Origin: Rhynchopus euleeides
Taxonomy: Eukaryota > Euglenozoa > Diplonemea > Diplonemida > Diplonemidae
Length of the DNA stretch: 64,000 bases
Direction of reading: 5' to 3'
Assembly: GCA_963210315.1 (NCBI GenBank)
Contig: OY723267.1
Coordinates: forward strand, 1,302,001-1,366,000
The translations under genes were made by a program, and so were the position numbers. The notes below the pieces were generated by a model. The model had not been told where the DNA came from. It did no database searches and saw nothing but the letters and a program-made list of their open reading frames with translations. Below, in pieces: positions 33,192 through 42,709 of this stretch (the first letter of the stretch is position 1; the number at the start of each line of letters is the position of its first letter).

Positions 33192-34547
33192 TCAGAACAG
33201 GAAAAATCGCTTCGAAGGGGTGTCGCCATCAGGCGGTTGGGCAGGCTCGCAATGACCCACATCAATGACGTAGCAGGCGTGCGTGTCACGGTCCTCGAGG
33301 TTGAAATGCGACACCTTCATGGGTGGGATGTCAAGGGCGCCCTCTTTGCGTTTCTCCTCCATTATCTCGATCTGTGGCAACGGGCGCATACGGGGGAGCA
33401 GCAGGGGCGAGGGTGTGTTGACATGCATGCAGGATGCCTTCGCACTGTGCGAGCTGCGCCAGTGTGACGTCCTGAATTGCTGGGGCGATCAGCCCTCTGC
33501 ACAGTTCATGCAAACCCCTCCCGCAGAAATTATACAGCGAAGCCGCACAACCCCCCCCCCCCCCCCCGTCACATCGTGACTGCCATAAAAAGACCAGCAA
33601 CCAAGCAACACCACTGAAACATATCGGCATACCAAGGGCTCGAGCCCGCCTGCGGTGGACCACTCCATGAAATAGGTGAAATGCCCCGAGAGTGCCTCAA
33701 AGAAGGTGTTCCTGAACTGAGAGAAGTTGGAAAGCCCGTAGGCTGAGGGGGTAAAGTCCAACACAATGATCTTGCCCCCCTGTGTCACGCGTGCAGCCGA
33801 CTCCAGCACCGCGATGCGCCGCTTGGGATCAAACTCGTGCAAGCACATCGACATCACTGTGTGGGAGAAAGAGCTTTCTGCAAGGCGGCCCTTCTCCTGC
33901 AGGACGGCCGGCAGATCCAACACATCGCGCACCTCGAGCTCGACATTCGTATAACCACGCGACTGCAGCATCCTCTTGGCCTTCTCGGTGGTGTGCGTAT
34001 CCAGGTCGATGGACAGGATCTTGCCATCCATGTCACGCGTCTCGAAGGCCATCATACGCGCAAGCTCGCCGTTTCCCGTTCCCACGTCAAGGATGTGGGG
34101 GGACTGCACACCCCTGAGCTCCTTGCAGACCAGCAGCCGTGTGTAGTATACACTCTTCCCATCGTCATATAAGAAGTAGAGGATTGGGCCCACAAGTACT
34201 GCGATCTTGAACAGGAGGTTCATTATACCCGCAAGGGTATTCTTCAGTCCCCCGCCGCGGGAGCGGTTGCCGTTCCACGTAATATCCCACCACGTGGCAA
34301 ACCCGATCGTCTTGATGACACCCAGTGCTGACTTTTTGGGCGGGCTCTTTTTCAGCTCCACCGCTGCCCTCACATGATCCGACGCGCGCTCCGTGTTGCG
34401 TGTTCGGTACATCTCTGCAGCCTTCTGCTCAGCCTTGATGCGGCGCCGTTTGTCCTCGCTCGACTCGTGGCGGCGCTGCTGGAACTTCCCTCCACCCAAC
34501 ACATGGAGAGCCAACGTGCCGCACGGCTGGCGGGAACGGATGAGCAT
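33192..34547 (-). CDS. SAM-dependent methyltransferase, probably mitochondrial, two exons
   Basis: Exons 34547-33633 and 33371-33192 give 364 aa; the intron (261 nt) has a GTATGC donor and CCACAG acceptor in phase 0. The start is chosen at the ATG just after a TCCTTCAG acceptor-like site. The first 30 residues are Arg/Ser-rich without acidic residues, like a mitochondrial presequence. A hydrophobic helix lies at about 108-126. A class I Rossmann methyltransferase domain starts at about 150 with motif I ILDVGTGNG (152-160), then the acidic post-strand SIDLD and a VMSMCLHEFDP strand. The substrate is not evident. The intron carries a G run of about 18 on the sense strand. Exon 2 has no domain of its own but is compact and charged, which makes it plausible coding. 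Confidence 0.82.
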
Positions 34548-36846
34548 TGTGTACCCCGAACCCTGAAGGAGGTGTGGTGTGTCGAGACATCCCGAGAAGC
34601 AGCGCGAGGACGAAGCGTGGGAAAACTGGGGGTGGGTCAACGGGGTTGATCAGTGGCATCCGGTGAACGTTCAGGCTGGTCGGTGGGCTGATCAGCCTGA
34701 GCATAAGGCGCAAGGCTATCACCACACCACCACACTCATCACCCATCCGAGCGTTTTTCCTCATCTGGTACACACACACACACCCCTCCCCAAACAAAAA
34801 AGAAGGCAGTTGGTGGGACGACCTTCCCTTCCCTCGCGTGTCAAAAGCTATTTTCTTCTAGCTGAAAAAAAACCAAGCTGATGTGTGGGGTTCTTTGTGT
34901 TTGTTGACAACGGAACGCATTCTGACCAAGGCACCACAACCACGTGATGCCTTGGCTGCTGCGATGGGATGTTTGCTACATGATGCTGCGCTGAACATCT
35001 TCTTATGGGAAGCGGGTGGGTCAACGCCGCACTCCAATGCAGTGTGGATAGGCTAATCGCTTGACGCTGTGTTCCACTTCTGGGGATTCTCTGTTCATTT
35101 CTGTATTCGTTTCGAGCGCACCGCACCTCGCTGGATGCGATCGCTTCTTCTTCTAGGCGCAGCACCTCCTTATTCGTTGGAAGCTTCAGGGCCTTCGCTA
35201 CGGTTTCGAAAACGGGTGATTTTCCACAAATCCACAAACCTTTGACACATGTCCTCCTTTTATAGGATAAAATCACCGAGTTGCGTCCATTTTCCTTCCA
35301 ATAACGAAGGCACCTTCAGGCGCACAAAATTGTAGCAGAATAGTTTCCATTTCATGACGTAACGTTCTAACGAGACAACGGGTATTTCTTGGTAGCTCCT
35401 CTTTGTGGGGCAACGCAACTGAAGCGTGGGCATAGGGAGTGATTCAGACTACATCGCATACAGGTGCAGTAAACGGTTTCAACAAATGTGAGGGATCAGG
35501 ACCTCCATCGCCTTCTGCATTCGTCATCACTGTGCCTCGGGAAAGGGACAAGGCAGGACACCCATAAAAAAGGTCGGAAGTCGGTGAGTTACAGTAAGTA
35601 AAATTCGTGAACAGCCGCAGGAGTCTGGGTGGAGTGGTACGTAGAATGCAGTAGTTCCACGCTCCCCTGCACACATAAATGGGCTACAATCAGTGAAAGG
35701 TTGGCACTTCCCCAAAATGCGGGATCCTCACTTGATTACTTCCCGAAACCTGCTGGTGGAGATCTACTTGTACAGTGTGCGGGCACATGCGGTATCCATT
35801 TTTCGTTTGAGATCACTGAGACAACGTGGAAATTGAACAAACACACGAGAACGTACTTCTGAAAACCCTCAAATATAGAATAGAGCACGCCGAAGGCGCG
35901 CGAGGAAATCGTCCTCCTTTCGCTTTGTGGCAGACACCCTGTCCAGCAACTGTGTGGACAGTTCCGGACTGATTTTGTTGAGCGCACACTTCTGTATCCA
36001 AGGCTGTGTTGAGGCCCTGTGAAGTGGCACGAAGGTGTCCAACCTCTAGCTTCAGTGGTACAATTCCCTTCGTTACTTCGCGACTTCGCTACGCTTCGTC
36101 GCTCGTAGCTAGTATAAAGTTAGGGGGAGGGGTTGCAGAAAAGCTGGCCTTTTAGCCCTGCGAAACATTTTTCCTTTTCTCTGCCAGATAACACAGCTGC
36201 TTTTCAAATTGGTCCAGGTACTGTGAGCACGAGCAGGTATGTTGTGGCCCCTGCGAAGATGCCTTCGTGTTGCTGCCTCAAAACACGCTGCGCGCCGTAC
36301 GCTCCCCGATGACTCTTTCATTTGCTTCGGACAAAAATACAAAATTTCACCCTCACTGCCCCCCAACCCCCCCCGCCCCCCCCCCCCCCTGAATCCCAGA
36401 TTTGACCGTGACGTGCAACAGAGGAATTCGCCACTCTCTTCGATCGCCCGCAAGCCATCTCACTTGCGACACACGTGGCAGCTAGTCAGGCAGTTCGCCT
36501 CCCTCCCTAACCTTGACCCCGGTCGATCCGCCCATCAGGAGTACACAGACACATCGTGCGCCGTACCCTCAGAGCACATGGGTGAAACTAAGCCTCGGTA
36601 GCGTTAGATACCGGCATTCGCATGAGTGGTGCTTCTTGAGGGCAGGGCCGTCAGGCAGGCAAAGCCTGTCTGGAACAGCTAGCACGAATGGGCGGGTGAA
36701 GGGGGTTCAGTTTATGACAACACACAATACCACCAACAAGCAGCCCTGATGATTCCTGTTCTAGTCCCGCAGCTGTAGGCACTCTCGCACGGACACTGGA
36801 TTCAGCTCCGTGCCATCTGCCATCCACTCTGCTGCCCAGGGCAGTT
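34548..36846. other. Intergenic region, no gene accepted
   Basis: This is 2.3 kb between the methyltransferase and exchanger genes. GATGCGATC is at 35134-35142, about 590 nt upstream of the methyltransferase start. A 142-codon minus-strand frame at 34848-35276 looks partly protein-like but lacks an ATG. A poly-C tract is at about 36366-36390, and a short TTCGCGAC/TACGCTTCGTCGC repeat block is near 36070-36100. Confidence 0.4.
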
Positions 36847-39800
36847 TCAGGAGAGGGTGCCGTCCGTCTCCTGCATCTCGTGCCAGATGTCGTTTAGGAG
36901 CGGCTCTTCGAAGCGGTATTCGCTGCTCTTGGGAGCACGTTGGGATGAGGAGGAGGTGGTCTGGCGCAGGGGGAAGGGGGACCCAGGCATCACGACCGCA
37001 TCCTCGTCGCCAAACTCGTGCTGCATCGCAGCACGCAAGCCGCGCAGCTTGGGACCACGCGCAGTGATCTGGATCTTACTCCGGACCTTTGCCCAGCGCG
37101 CGCGTGCCGCACTTTGCTTGGAAGTCGGGTCGTTGATGCTCAGGATCTGCGCATTCGGGGACAGCATGACACGGACCTGGTCGTCGTCAATCCTGAGGGA
37201 CTGCAGGCCTTCGTAGGTCCGCCCGTCGATGACCACACTCCCGTCCACCAGCAGGTGGTGCATCCCAGCGGGGAGCACGCTGGACTTGCCTTCGTGCACT
37301 GTCCCGTCCCCTGTGATCAGCTCGCCCGTCTCGCAGAACTTCACGAGCTCGAAGGTGTTCCATTCGCTGAAGGCGCGCTGCCCGTGAAGGACGACCAGTG
37401 CGCTCTCGACTGCTGCTTCTTTGTGGAGCTCGTACCGCAGGAGGGGGTATTTCTCCATGAAGCTGCGCGCCATGTCGGCGGTGTACCACACGAGCTTCAT
37501 GTCGGTGTCAGCGTAGACCTCTCCGAGAGGGGGGCGGGAGCACAGCACGTTGGACACCCCCAAGCAGTCGCCGCAGCCGAAGAGGAGTGACTTGCCTGAC
37601 CCGGCGAGGCGCGCACGTGCCACCCCGCTGGCAATGATGTAGAACCCGGAGGCCACGTTATCGCGGGTGACGATGCGGCTGCGTTTGCGCGGCGTGTACA
37701 CCCGCCCGTTCATCTTAAAGTCCTGCACGCAGTTGAACTCGACGCGGTGCATCCAGCGCACCTCCTCCTGCAGCACCTCGTCCTGCTCTGCAGGCTGCAT
37801 GTGGCTGTTTGCCTTGGCCAGCTTGTTCATACGCTTCTCCACCACCTTGCGGAGAGCCGTGGCATCGGCAGTGTCGAGCTGCCCCAGGCTCACCATCGAG
37901 TCGATTGTGGTGCGTGCCTTGTTCAGAACACTGCGCGCAGCGTGGCGGGACTGGATAGCGACTGCAATCTGTACCCTCTCCGTCGCAAGATCCTGGACGT
38001 GGGCGAAGCACCCGGCACGGAGGCTCTTGCAGTGCACCTTGATCTTGTTGGCCTCCTTGCAATCACTCACCAGGCTGTCGATCTTCGCAATCACATCCTC
38101 ATGCGCAGAGATGAGGCAGTTTGCAACATCGAACCCTGCGGCCCACCTGTCCTCCTTCCAGCTGGTGGAGATCTTCCCCAGCTGGTCGCCGCAGATGGGC
38201 AGCGAGAGGGAGAGACCGCCCACCTTCGACGCCCACAGCGACTCCTCCCAATACTTGTTCAGCACGTCTGTCGTGATCAGCTGCCCGGGCTGGCCGCGCG
38301 CCCTCTCCACGAACTTGAGGACCCGCGGGATCGTCATGGAGGCGATGAACCCATGCTCATACTGGTGCCACACGCTGCACTTAATCAGCTTGAGGTAGGC
38401 ATGCCGTGCGTCCTCCTCCAGCGAGATGGCCTCCTGCCGCTCCTCCTCGCTGGGGGAGAAGGGGTTGACGAGCCCCTCGTGGGTGTACCGATTCACTGCC
38501 TGCCAGTTGACGTCGCTCAGGACGGGGCTCGTCTTCAGCTCGCGGATCATATCGTGCTGGCTTTCGACCATCTTGTTGAAGCAGGACTCCAGCATCAGCT
38601 TCTGCGACAGGGGCACCTTTGCAAGCTGCAGGCGCGACACCACCAGGCGGGAGGACAGCCCGTTGACAACAAGCGTCAGCCCGACGATTGCGATGACGTG
38701 CAGGAGGAACTGCGACCCCAGCTTCTCATGGGTGCAGTGGATGGAGGAGTCTCCCGCAACCACAAGGGTGAGGGCAAGGCCAACAGCCCCACGGAGACCA
38801 CCCCACCACACCAGGACAGCGTTCTTCTTGTCGAGGCGCCAGTTGGACACTTTGAACAGCACGCCGCCCAGGGGGTAGACAAGCAGGATCAGCATCCCCC
38901 TCACCACGGTGATGATGGCGTATGCGATGAAGGTGTACATGATGTCCGTTGTGGTGATGCTCTCAAACCTGCTGCTGGAGGCGACCAGGCCCACCAGCAT
39001 GAAGATCAGCGTGTTGGTGAGGAAAACGGTTGTCTCCCAGAACTCGTGGAGGGTGTGCTCCACCTCGGGCGAGATGGCCTGCCTGTGGTGCGACAGCCAC
39101 ACGCCCAGCACGACAAGCGCCAGCACGCCGGAGACATGGAGGAACCCCTCCGCCACAAAGAAGGTGAGGTAGGCACAGCACAGGGTCACCGTGATCTCGA
39201 TCAGCGCGTCGTTGAACACCTTTGACAGGCACCACTCTCCGATAACACCAGCGATGAGCCCCACGAGAGGGCCGCCCAAGGCAACCCAGCAGAACTCGCG
39301 GAGCGTGTCGAGGGTGAAGTCGTACTCCCCTGTCGGGACGGCACCCTTCAGCAGGTTGAACAGCACAATGGCAGTCCCGTCGTTCATCAGAGACTCCCCC
39401 TCGATCAGGGCGGAGATTGAGGCGGGCGCTCCGATCTCCTTCAGGAGGGCGACGACGGCGACAGGGTCTGTTGCGGAGACAATTGCGCCATAGAGGACGC
39501 AGGTCACGAAGGACCAGTCGTAGGTGCCGAATCCTGCTGTTGTGAAGAACAGCCTTGCGAGGCCTGCGGTGAGGAAGGTTGCCAACAGGATGCCCGGCCC
39601 TGCCAGGACAAGGCAGTAGGAAAGGGTTTTCTTGAAGATATGCCAGTCCAGGCTGAAGGCGCTTTCGAAGATCAGGATGGGGAGGAAGATGTAGAAGATG
39701 AGGTGCGGGTCGATCTCCGCAATCGAGATGAACTTCTGCAGGTCGTGCCCCCCGGCGCGCGCGATGCCACCGATGACGATGCCCACGACGAACACGACAA

Positions 39801-40386
39801 TCGTGTAGGGCAGCTTGTTGAGGGGGGGCGTCTGGAAGAAGTGGCGGATCAGCGCCCCCAGCATGAAGGAGAAGAAGATGAAGAAGATAACGTAGGGCGG
39901 TTCGTGCGCACCGTGGTCGCCATGGCAGAGGGAATGCAGCTCGCACGTCAGCGCGGCTTCATTGAAGCTGCAGCTGAGCTCAGATGTGGGCGTGGCCTTG
40001 GCGAGGCTGTCGTCGCACATGCAGGCGGCTTCATGAGTGTGGTTCTCGTCATGTGACCCGTGCGTCTCGTTCCCTTCGTGGGCAGGATCGTGTGGCCCCC
40101 CAGGGACATGTGTATCACCGTCGTGCGGCGGGGCTCCAGGCACATGCGTGGTGTGATCAGCTGGGCCGTGTGGCTGTGTGGGTGCATCGGTGTCTACGCC
40201 ATGCCCCGGAGGTGCAGGGGAGTCGGGGTGGGGTGTCTCCTCTGCCCCGTGGTGGTCGTCTGTGCTTCCCGTGGGGTCTGTTTTGTTGTCACCGTGGCCA
40301 GAGGGGGCCGGCAGGGTGGCATGTGCCCCCCACAGGCAGCCGGCGCACACCGCCAGGCCCACCAGGAACAGGCGGGCCCGCGACAT
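36847..40386 (-). CDS. Na+/H+ exchanger, SOS1/NHE-like, with C-terminal regulatory region
   Basis: The single frame encodes 1179 aa. An N-terminal signal peptide (about 1-23) leads into about 120 residues rich in His, Pro, Asp and Thr, probably extracytoplasmic. A CPA1 exchanger domain follows (about 165-560) with about 12 hydrophobic helices. It includes the unwound-helix motif ATDPVAVVALL, the ESLMNDGTA motif and a GGLRGAVGLAL helix with the conserved Arg. The long tail contains helical, charged sequence and then a region like a degenerate cyclic-nucleotide-binding fold (SGFYIIASGVARA, then FGCGDCLG). This layout matches SOS1-type antiporters, which export Na+ for H+ at the plasma membrane. 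The His-rich ectodomain is unusual. A 5'-UTR intron is likely: an acceptor (CTGCCAG) sits about 22 nt before the ATG and a possible donor lies near 40926. Confidence 0.9.
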   Translation of the reverse strand: MSRARLFLVGLAVCAGCLWGAHATLPAPSGHGDNKTDPTGSTDDHHGAEETPHPDSPAPPGHGVDTDAPTQPHGPADHTTHVPGAPPHDGDTHVPGGPHDPAHEGNETHGSHDENHTHEAACMCDDSLAKATPTSELSCSFNEAALTCELHSLCHGDHGAHEPPYVIFFIFFSFMLGALIRHFFQTPPLNKLPYTIVVFVVGIVIGGIARAGGHDLQKFISIAEIDPHLIFYIFLPILIFESAFSLDWHIFKKTLSYCLVLAGPGILLATFLTAGLARLFFTTAGFGTYDWSFVTCVLYGAIVSATDPVAVVALLKEIGAPASISALIEGESLMNDGTAIVLFNLLKGAVPTGEYDFTLDTLREFCWVALGGPLVGLIAGVIGEWCLSKVFNDALIEITVTLCCAYLTFFVAEGFLHVSGVLALVVLGVWLSHHRQAISPEVEHTLHEFWETTVFLTNTLIFMLVGLVASSSRFESITTTDIMYTFIAYAIITVVRGMLILLVYPLGGVLFKVSNWRLDKKNAVLVWWGGLRGAVGLALTLVVAGDSSIHCTHEKLGSQFLLHVIAIVGLTLVVNGLSSRLVVSRLQLAKVPLSQKLMLESCFNKMVESQHDMIRELKTSPVLSDVNWQAVNRYTHEGLVNPFSPSEEERQEAISLEEDARHAYLKLIKCSVWHQYEHGFIASMTIPRVLKFVERARGQPGQLITTDVLNKYWEESLWASKVGGLSLSLPICGDQLGKISTSWKEDRWAAGFDVANCLISAHEDVIAKIDSLVSDCKEANKIKVHCKSLRAGCFAHVQDLATERVQIAVAIQSRHAARSVLNKARTTIDSMVSLGQLDTADATALRKVVEKRMNKLAKANSHMQPAEQDEVLQEEVRWMHRVEFNCVQDFKMNGRVYTPRKRSRIVTRDNVASGFYIIASGVARARLAGSGKSLLFGCGDCLGVSNVLCSRPPLGEVYADTDMKLVWYTADMARSFMEKYPLLRYELHKEAAVESALVVLHGQRAFSEWNTFELVKFCETGELITGDGTVHEGKSSVLPAGMHHLLVDGSVVIDGRTYEGLQSLRIDDDQVRVMLSPNAQILSINDPTSKQSAARARWAKVRSKIQITARGPKLRGLRAAMQHEFGDEDAVVMPGSPFPLRQTTSSSSQRAPKSSEYRFEEPLLNDIWHEMQETDGTLS

Positions 40387-40904
40387 CGTCCTTCGGAGAG
40401 GTCAGCCCTGGCAGGGTGGTGGTGTGTTGGCTGAACAGAACCAGGCAAGGAATCGACCAACTGGACCGGGCTATCTAAAACACCGAAAATCATTGGACAA
40501 GGATGGTGGTGTCACAACACAAGTGTCACTGCCAGCAGCGCTACAGGAAGACGGAAGAGAGGGGGTGGGGGCGTGGGGAGCAGGGGAGGTGGACTGACAC
40601 TGAAACTGAAACTCAGCCATGGGGAGGCAGCAGCAGCCGGCACAGGGAAGGGGGGGGGCGGGTGGGTTGCTAGGAAGGGCGAGCAGGGGGGGACACGCCG
40701 GCAAGCGCGACACCTCCACACCCACACCACCACCCCCACTCTGCCCTCTGTTCCCCTCCATCCCCGCCCCTGCTCCCTGTGGGGGCACAGTTGCCCCAGA
40801 ACCAAAAGGCGTCTCTCCGACCACTGTCCGTCTAACCGTGCCACTGCAGGCACCAAGGGGGGGCAACAACCCCACCGCACGCACAGCGCGTGAATCGTTT
40901 TGCA

Positions 40905-40951
40905 GCAGTGCATCCCGCACCGTGCATACCCTGCTTGCTCCTGATGCGATC
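40905..40951 (-). promoter_or_regulatory. 47-bp conserved block containing GATCGCATC (copy 1)
   Basis: It is ungapped-alignable with 60479-60525, sharing GCAGTGCATCCCGCACCG and CCCTGCTTG with only a handful of differences. It lies about 520 nt upstream of the exchanger ATG. On the gene strand it reads GATCGCATC...AGCAAGCAGG then GTATGC, which looks like a leader-exon/intron boundary. A promoter or 5'-UTR role is inferred from position. Confidence 0.5.
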
Positions 40952-41062
40952 TCCGCTGTGCCGACACAGACACACATCCCCCGCAGCACTGCGGGCACCG
41001 CTCTCTAAGTGCCAGGGTCAGCAGAATACTAAATAACCAGCGCCGCCGCCATTTCCATCGCT

Positions 41063-41710
41063 TCACGGCACCCGCGAATCGCCCTTGTTTGCGCTCCGCC
41101 TGACATTCGACCGTGGGAACGGATCCCGCTCCTTCTCAGAAATCGGGAAGGGCGATCTGAACATCGAGCTGTTGTAGGGATGCATCATCGATTCTTCGGG
41201 CCCCACGTCGAAGGGGTTCTGTGTCTCGCGCTGGGCAGGCTTCATCCCCGGGGTGAGGCTGTGAAGGGACGTCAGCTCAGGGATGTTAGAGTACAGATCT
41301 TGGAGCGTCTTGGGCGCCGACACCCTTGGTTTCGTCGCAAAAGGCGGTGCGTGCCTTGCGCCTGTCAGCTCAAGAGACAGCGCAGCAGAACGGGCGTTGG
41401 TGTCTTCGAACATGCTGTTGAAGCCAGCGCCTCTTGCCTCCGTGAGAAGAGTTTCCGTCCGGAATTCTGACGGAGCATAGTCCCAGTAGTCTGCCTCCCG
41501 CGCCTGCATAGCCCTAGCCTTCGACTTGCCGCGGAGCTCGTTGCGCTTCCCTTCAGAGAGGTTCTGCCACTTCGCCTCAAACCTTTCCTTCTTCACATCA
41601 TTCCACCCCTCCATCTCACGCCGCATCGACTTCGACATCGGGCTGAGATACCTCCCCTCCCCCATATTCTTCGGCATGAACGACTTCAAATGTGCCACGG
41701 TGCGCTTCAT
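41063..41710 (-). CDS. Small basic protein of unknown family
   Basis: From the ATG at 41710 the frame gives 215 aa. The frame is open upstream, but that part is Gly/Pro-rich and encoded by a G run, so this ATG is preferred. The N-terminal 80 residues are highly charged and helical (repeated Lys/Arg/Glu with Trp about every 12 residues, WNDVKKERFEAKWQNLSEG), vaguely like an HMG-box or a ribosome-associated protein. The C-terminal half is Pro/Ser/Arg-rich and probably disordered. I do not recognise it. GATGCGATC (42050-42058) lies 340 nt upstream and shares the flanking GTGCCGACAC with the exchanger motif copy. Confidence 0.65.
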   Translation of the reverse strand: MKRTVAHLKSFMPKNMGEGRYLSPMSKSMRREMEGWNDVKKERFEAKWQNLSEGKRNELRGKSKARAMQAREADYWDYAPSEFRTETLLTEARGAGFNSMFEDTNARSAALSLELTGARHAPPFATKPRVSAPKTLQDLYSNIPELTSLHSLTPGMKPAQRETQNPFDVGPEESMMHPYNSSMFRSPFPISEKERDPFPRSNVRRSANKGDSRVP

Positions 41711-42136
41711 TGCCCCGCCCACACCCCACCCCCCCCCCCCACCACCACCACCCTCCCTTCCCACCTCTGGCGGTGCGGGTGAGGGGGGGAAAGGCGGGCT
41801 CACCCAGCCCTGTGGGAGCAAGCGTGACACTCTCACGCACACAACACATGTGAATCTTCTCATACAATGTCAGGCACACCGAACACCTTGCTCTTGAGGT
41901 GATTTCCACTGCCTGACCCTTTACACTCATGAATCTGTGTGTTGAGTGCAGGGCTACACCAAGCGAACTCTGATGCTACCACCCCACCGCCATCCACGTG
42001 AGTCTATTTTAGAGCCTAAGAAAACCGCACACCCCTCCTCCTGCTCTTGGATGCGATCTCCGCTGTGCCGACACGCACAGCCCCTGCCCTGGAATACCCT
42101 CTCCCACCACCACCACCACCACCCCTGCTTTTGACT

Positions 42137-42709
42137 TCAATCAGACTTCGTCTCATCGATGAGGCGCAGGAGGAGTGGTGCCCCGATGAGCCGGGCGGCT
42201 GCAATCGCCGCAAGCCCCAGCACCACCAGCAGGGGTGTGTGCCTCCCGGGTATGGCGTTGAAGAGCAGCGGCTCCAGCCTCGCTGTGATAACTGTGTGCC
42301 GCGAGACGTGGGGCAGCGGGTTGCCCTCGGCTGCGGCATCCACCAGTGCTGTGTATGCTGCACCGCTGCGGCAGGTGAATGCAGCCTTTTCGACGTTCGC
42401 CAGACCCCTTGAACTCGCAGCGGTTTCCGAAACCGACACACCGATACGGGCTGGCAGTACCGCTGGGTAGGACACCTTAATTTCATAACGTTGGCCAGGG
42501 GTGCAGTCAGGGATTTGCAGCTCAACCGTGCTCGGGACGGGCACCGTGCATACGGTGGACCCCCAATCCTCCTCGAGGCTATACGAAGTGCAACGTGGCT
42601 CTCTCAAGGAGAGATCGCCGGCCCCCCCCGCCGCCTCAAAGCACCACACCTCCAACACGGCAAGAGGGGCTGCGAAACCGCATACCACCAACGCTGCCAG
42701 GCAACGCAT
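42137..42709 (-). CDS. Type I membrane protein of unknown function
   Basis: It encodes 190 aa from ATG 42709. A signal peptide (about 1-24) precedes an ectodomain with four cysteines and beta-rich sequence (about 25-160). A single C-terminal membrane helix (about 163-185) and a short charged tail follow. The sequence upstream of this ATG in frame is Pro-rich and not convincing as coding. Predicted in the secretory pathway with its N-terminus outside. No family recognised. Confidence 0.65.
   Translation of the reverse strand: MRCLAALVVCGFAAPLAVLEVWCFEAAGGAGDLSLREPRCTSYSLEEDWGSTVCTVPVPSTVELQIPDCTPGQRYEIKVSYPAVLPARIGVSVSETAASSRGLANVEKAAFTCRSGAAYTALVDAAAEGNPLPHVSRHTVITARLEPLLFNAIPGRHTPLLVVLGLAAIAAARLIGAPLLLRLIDETKSD

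Noticed and set aside
34848..35276. 142-codon minus-strand frame with protein-like composition
   Set aside because: It has no ATG at its start, ends in low-complexity sequence, overlaps the GATGCGATC motif and shows no recognised domain. It could be a leader exon, but the evidence is too thin.
40905..40951. 5S rRNA or 5S-derived SINE
   Set aside because: Only the A-box-like AAGCAGGGT part matches. The rest does not fold or align as 5S rRNA.
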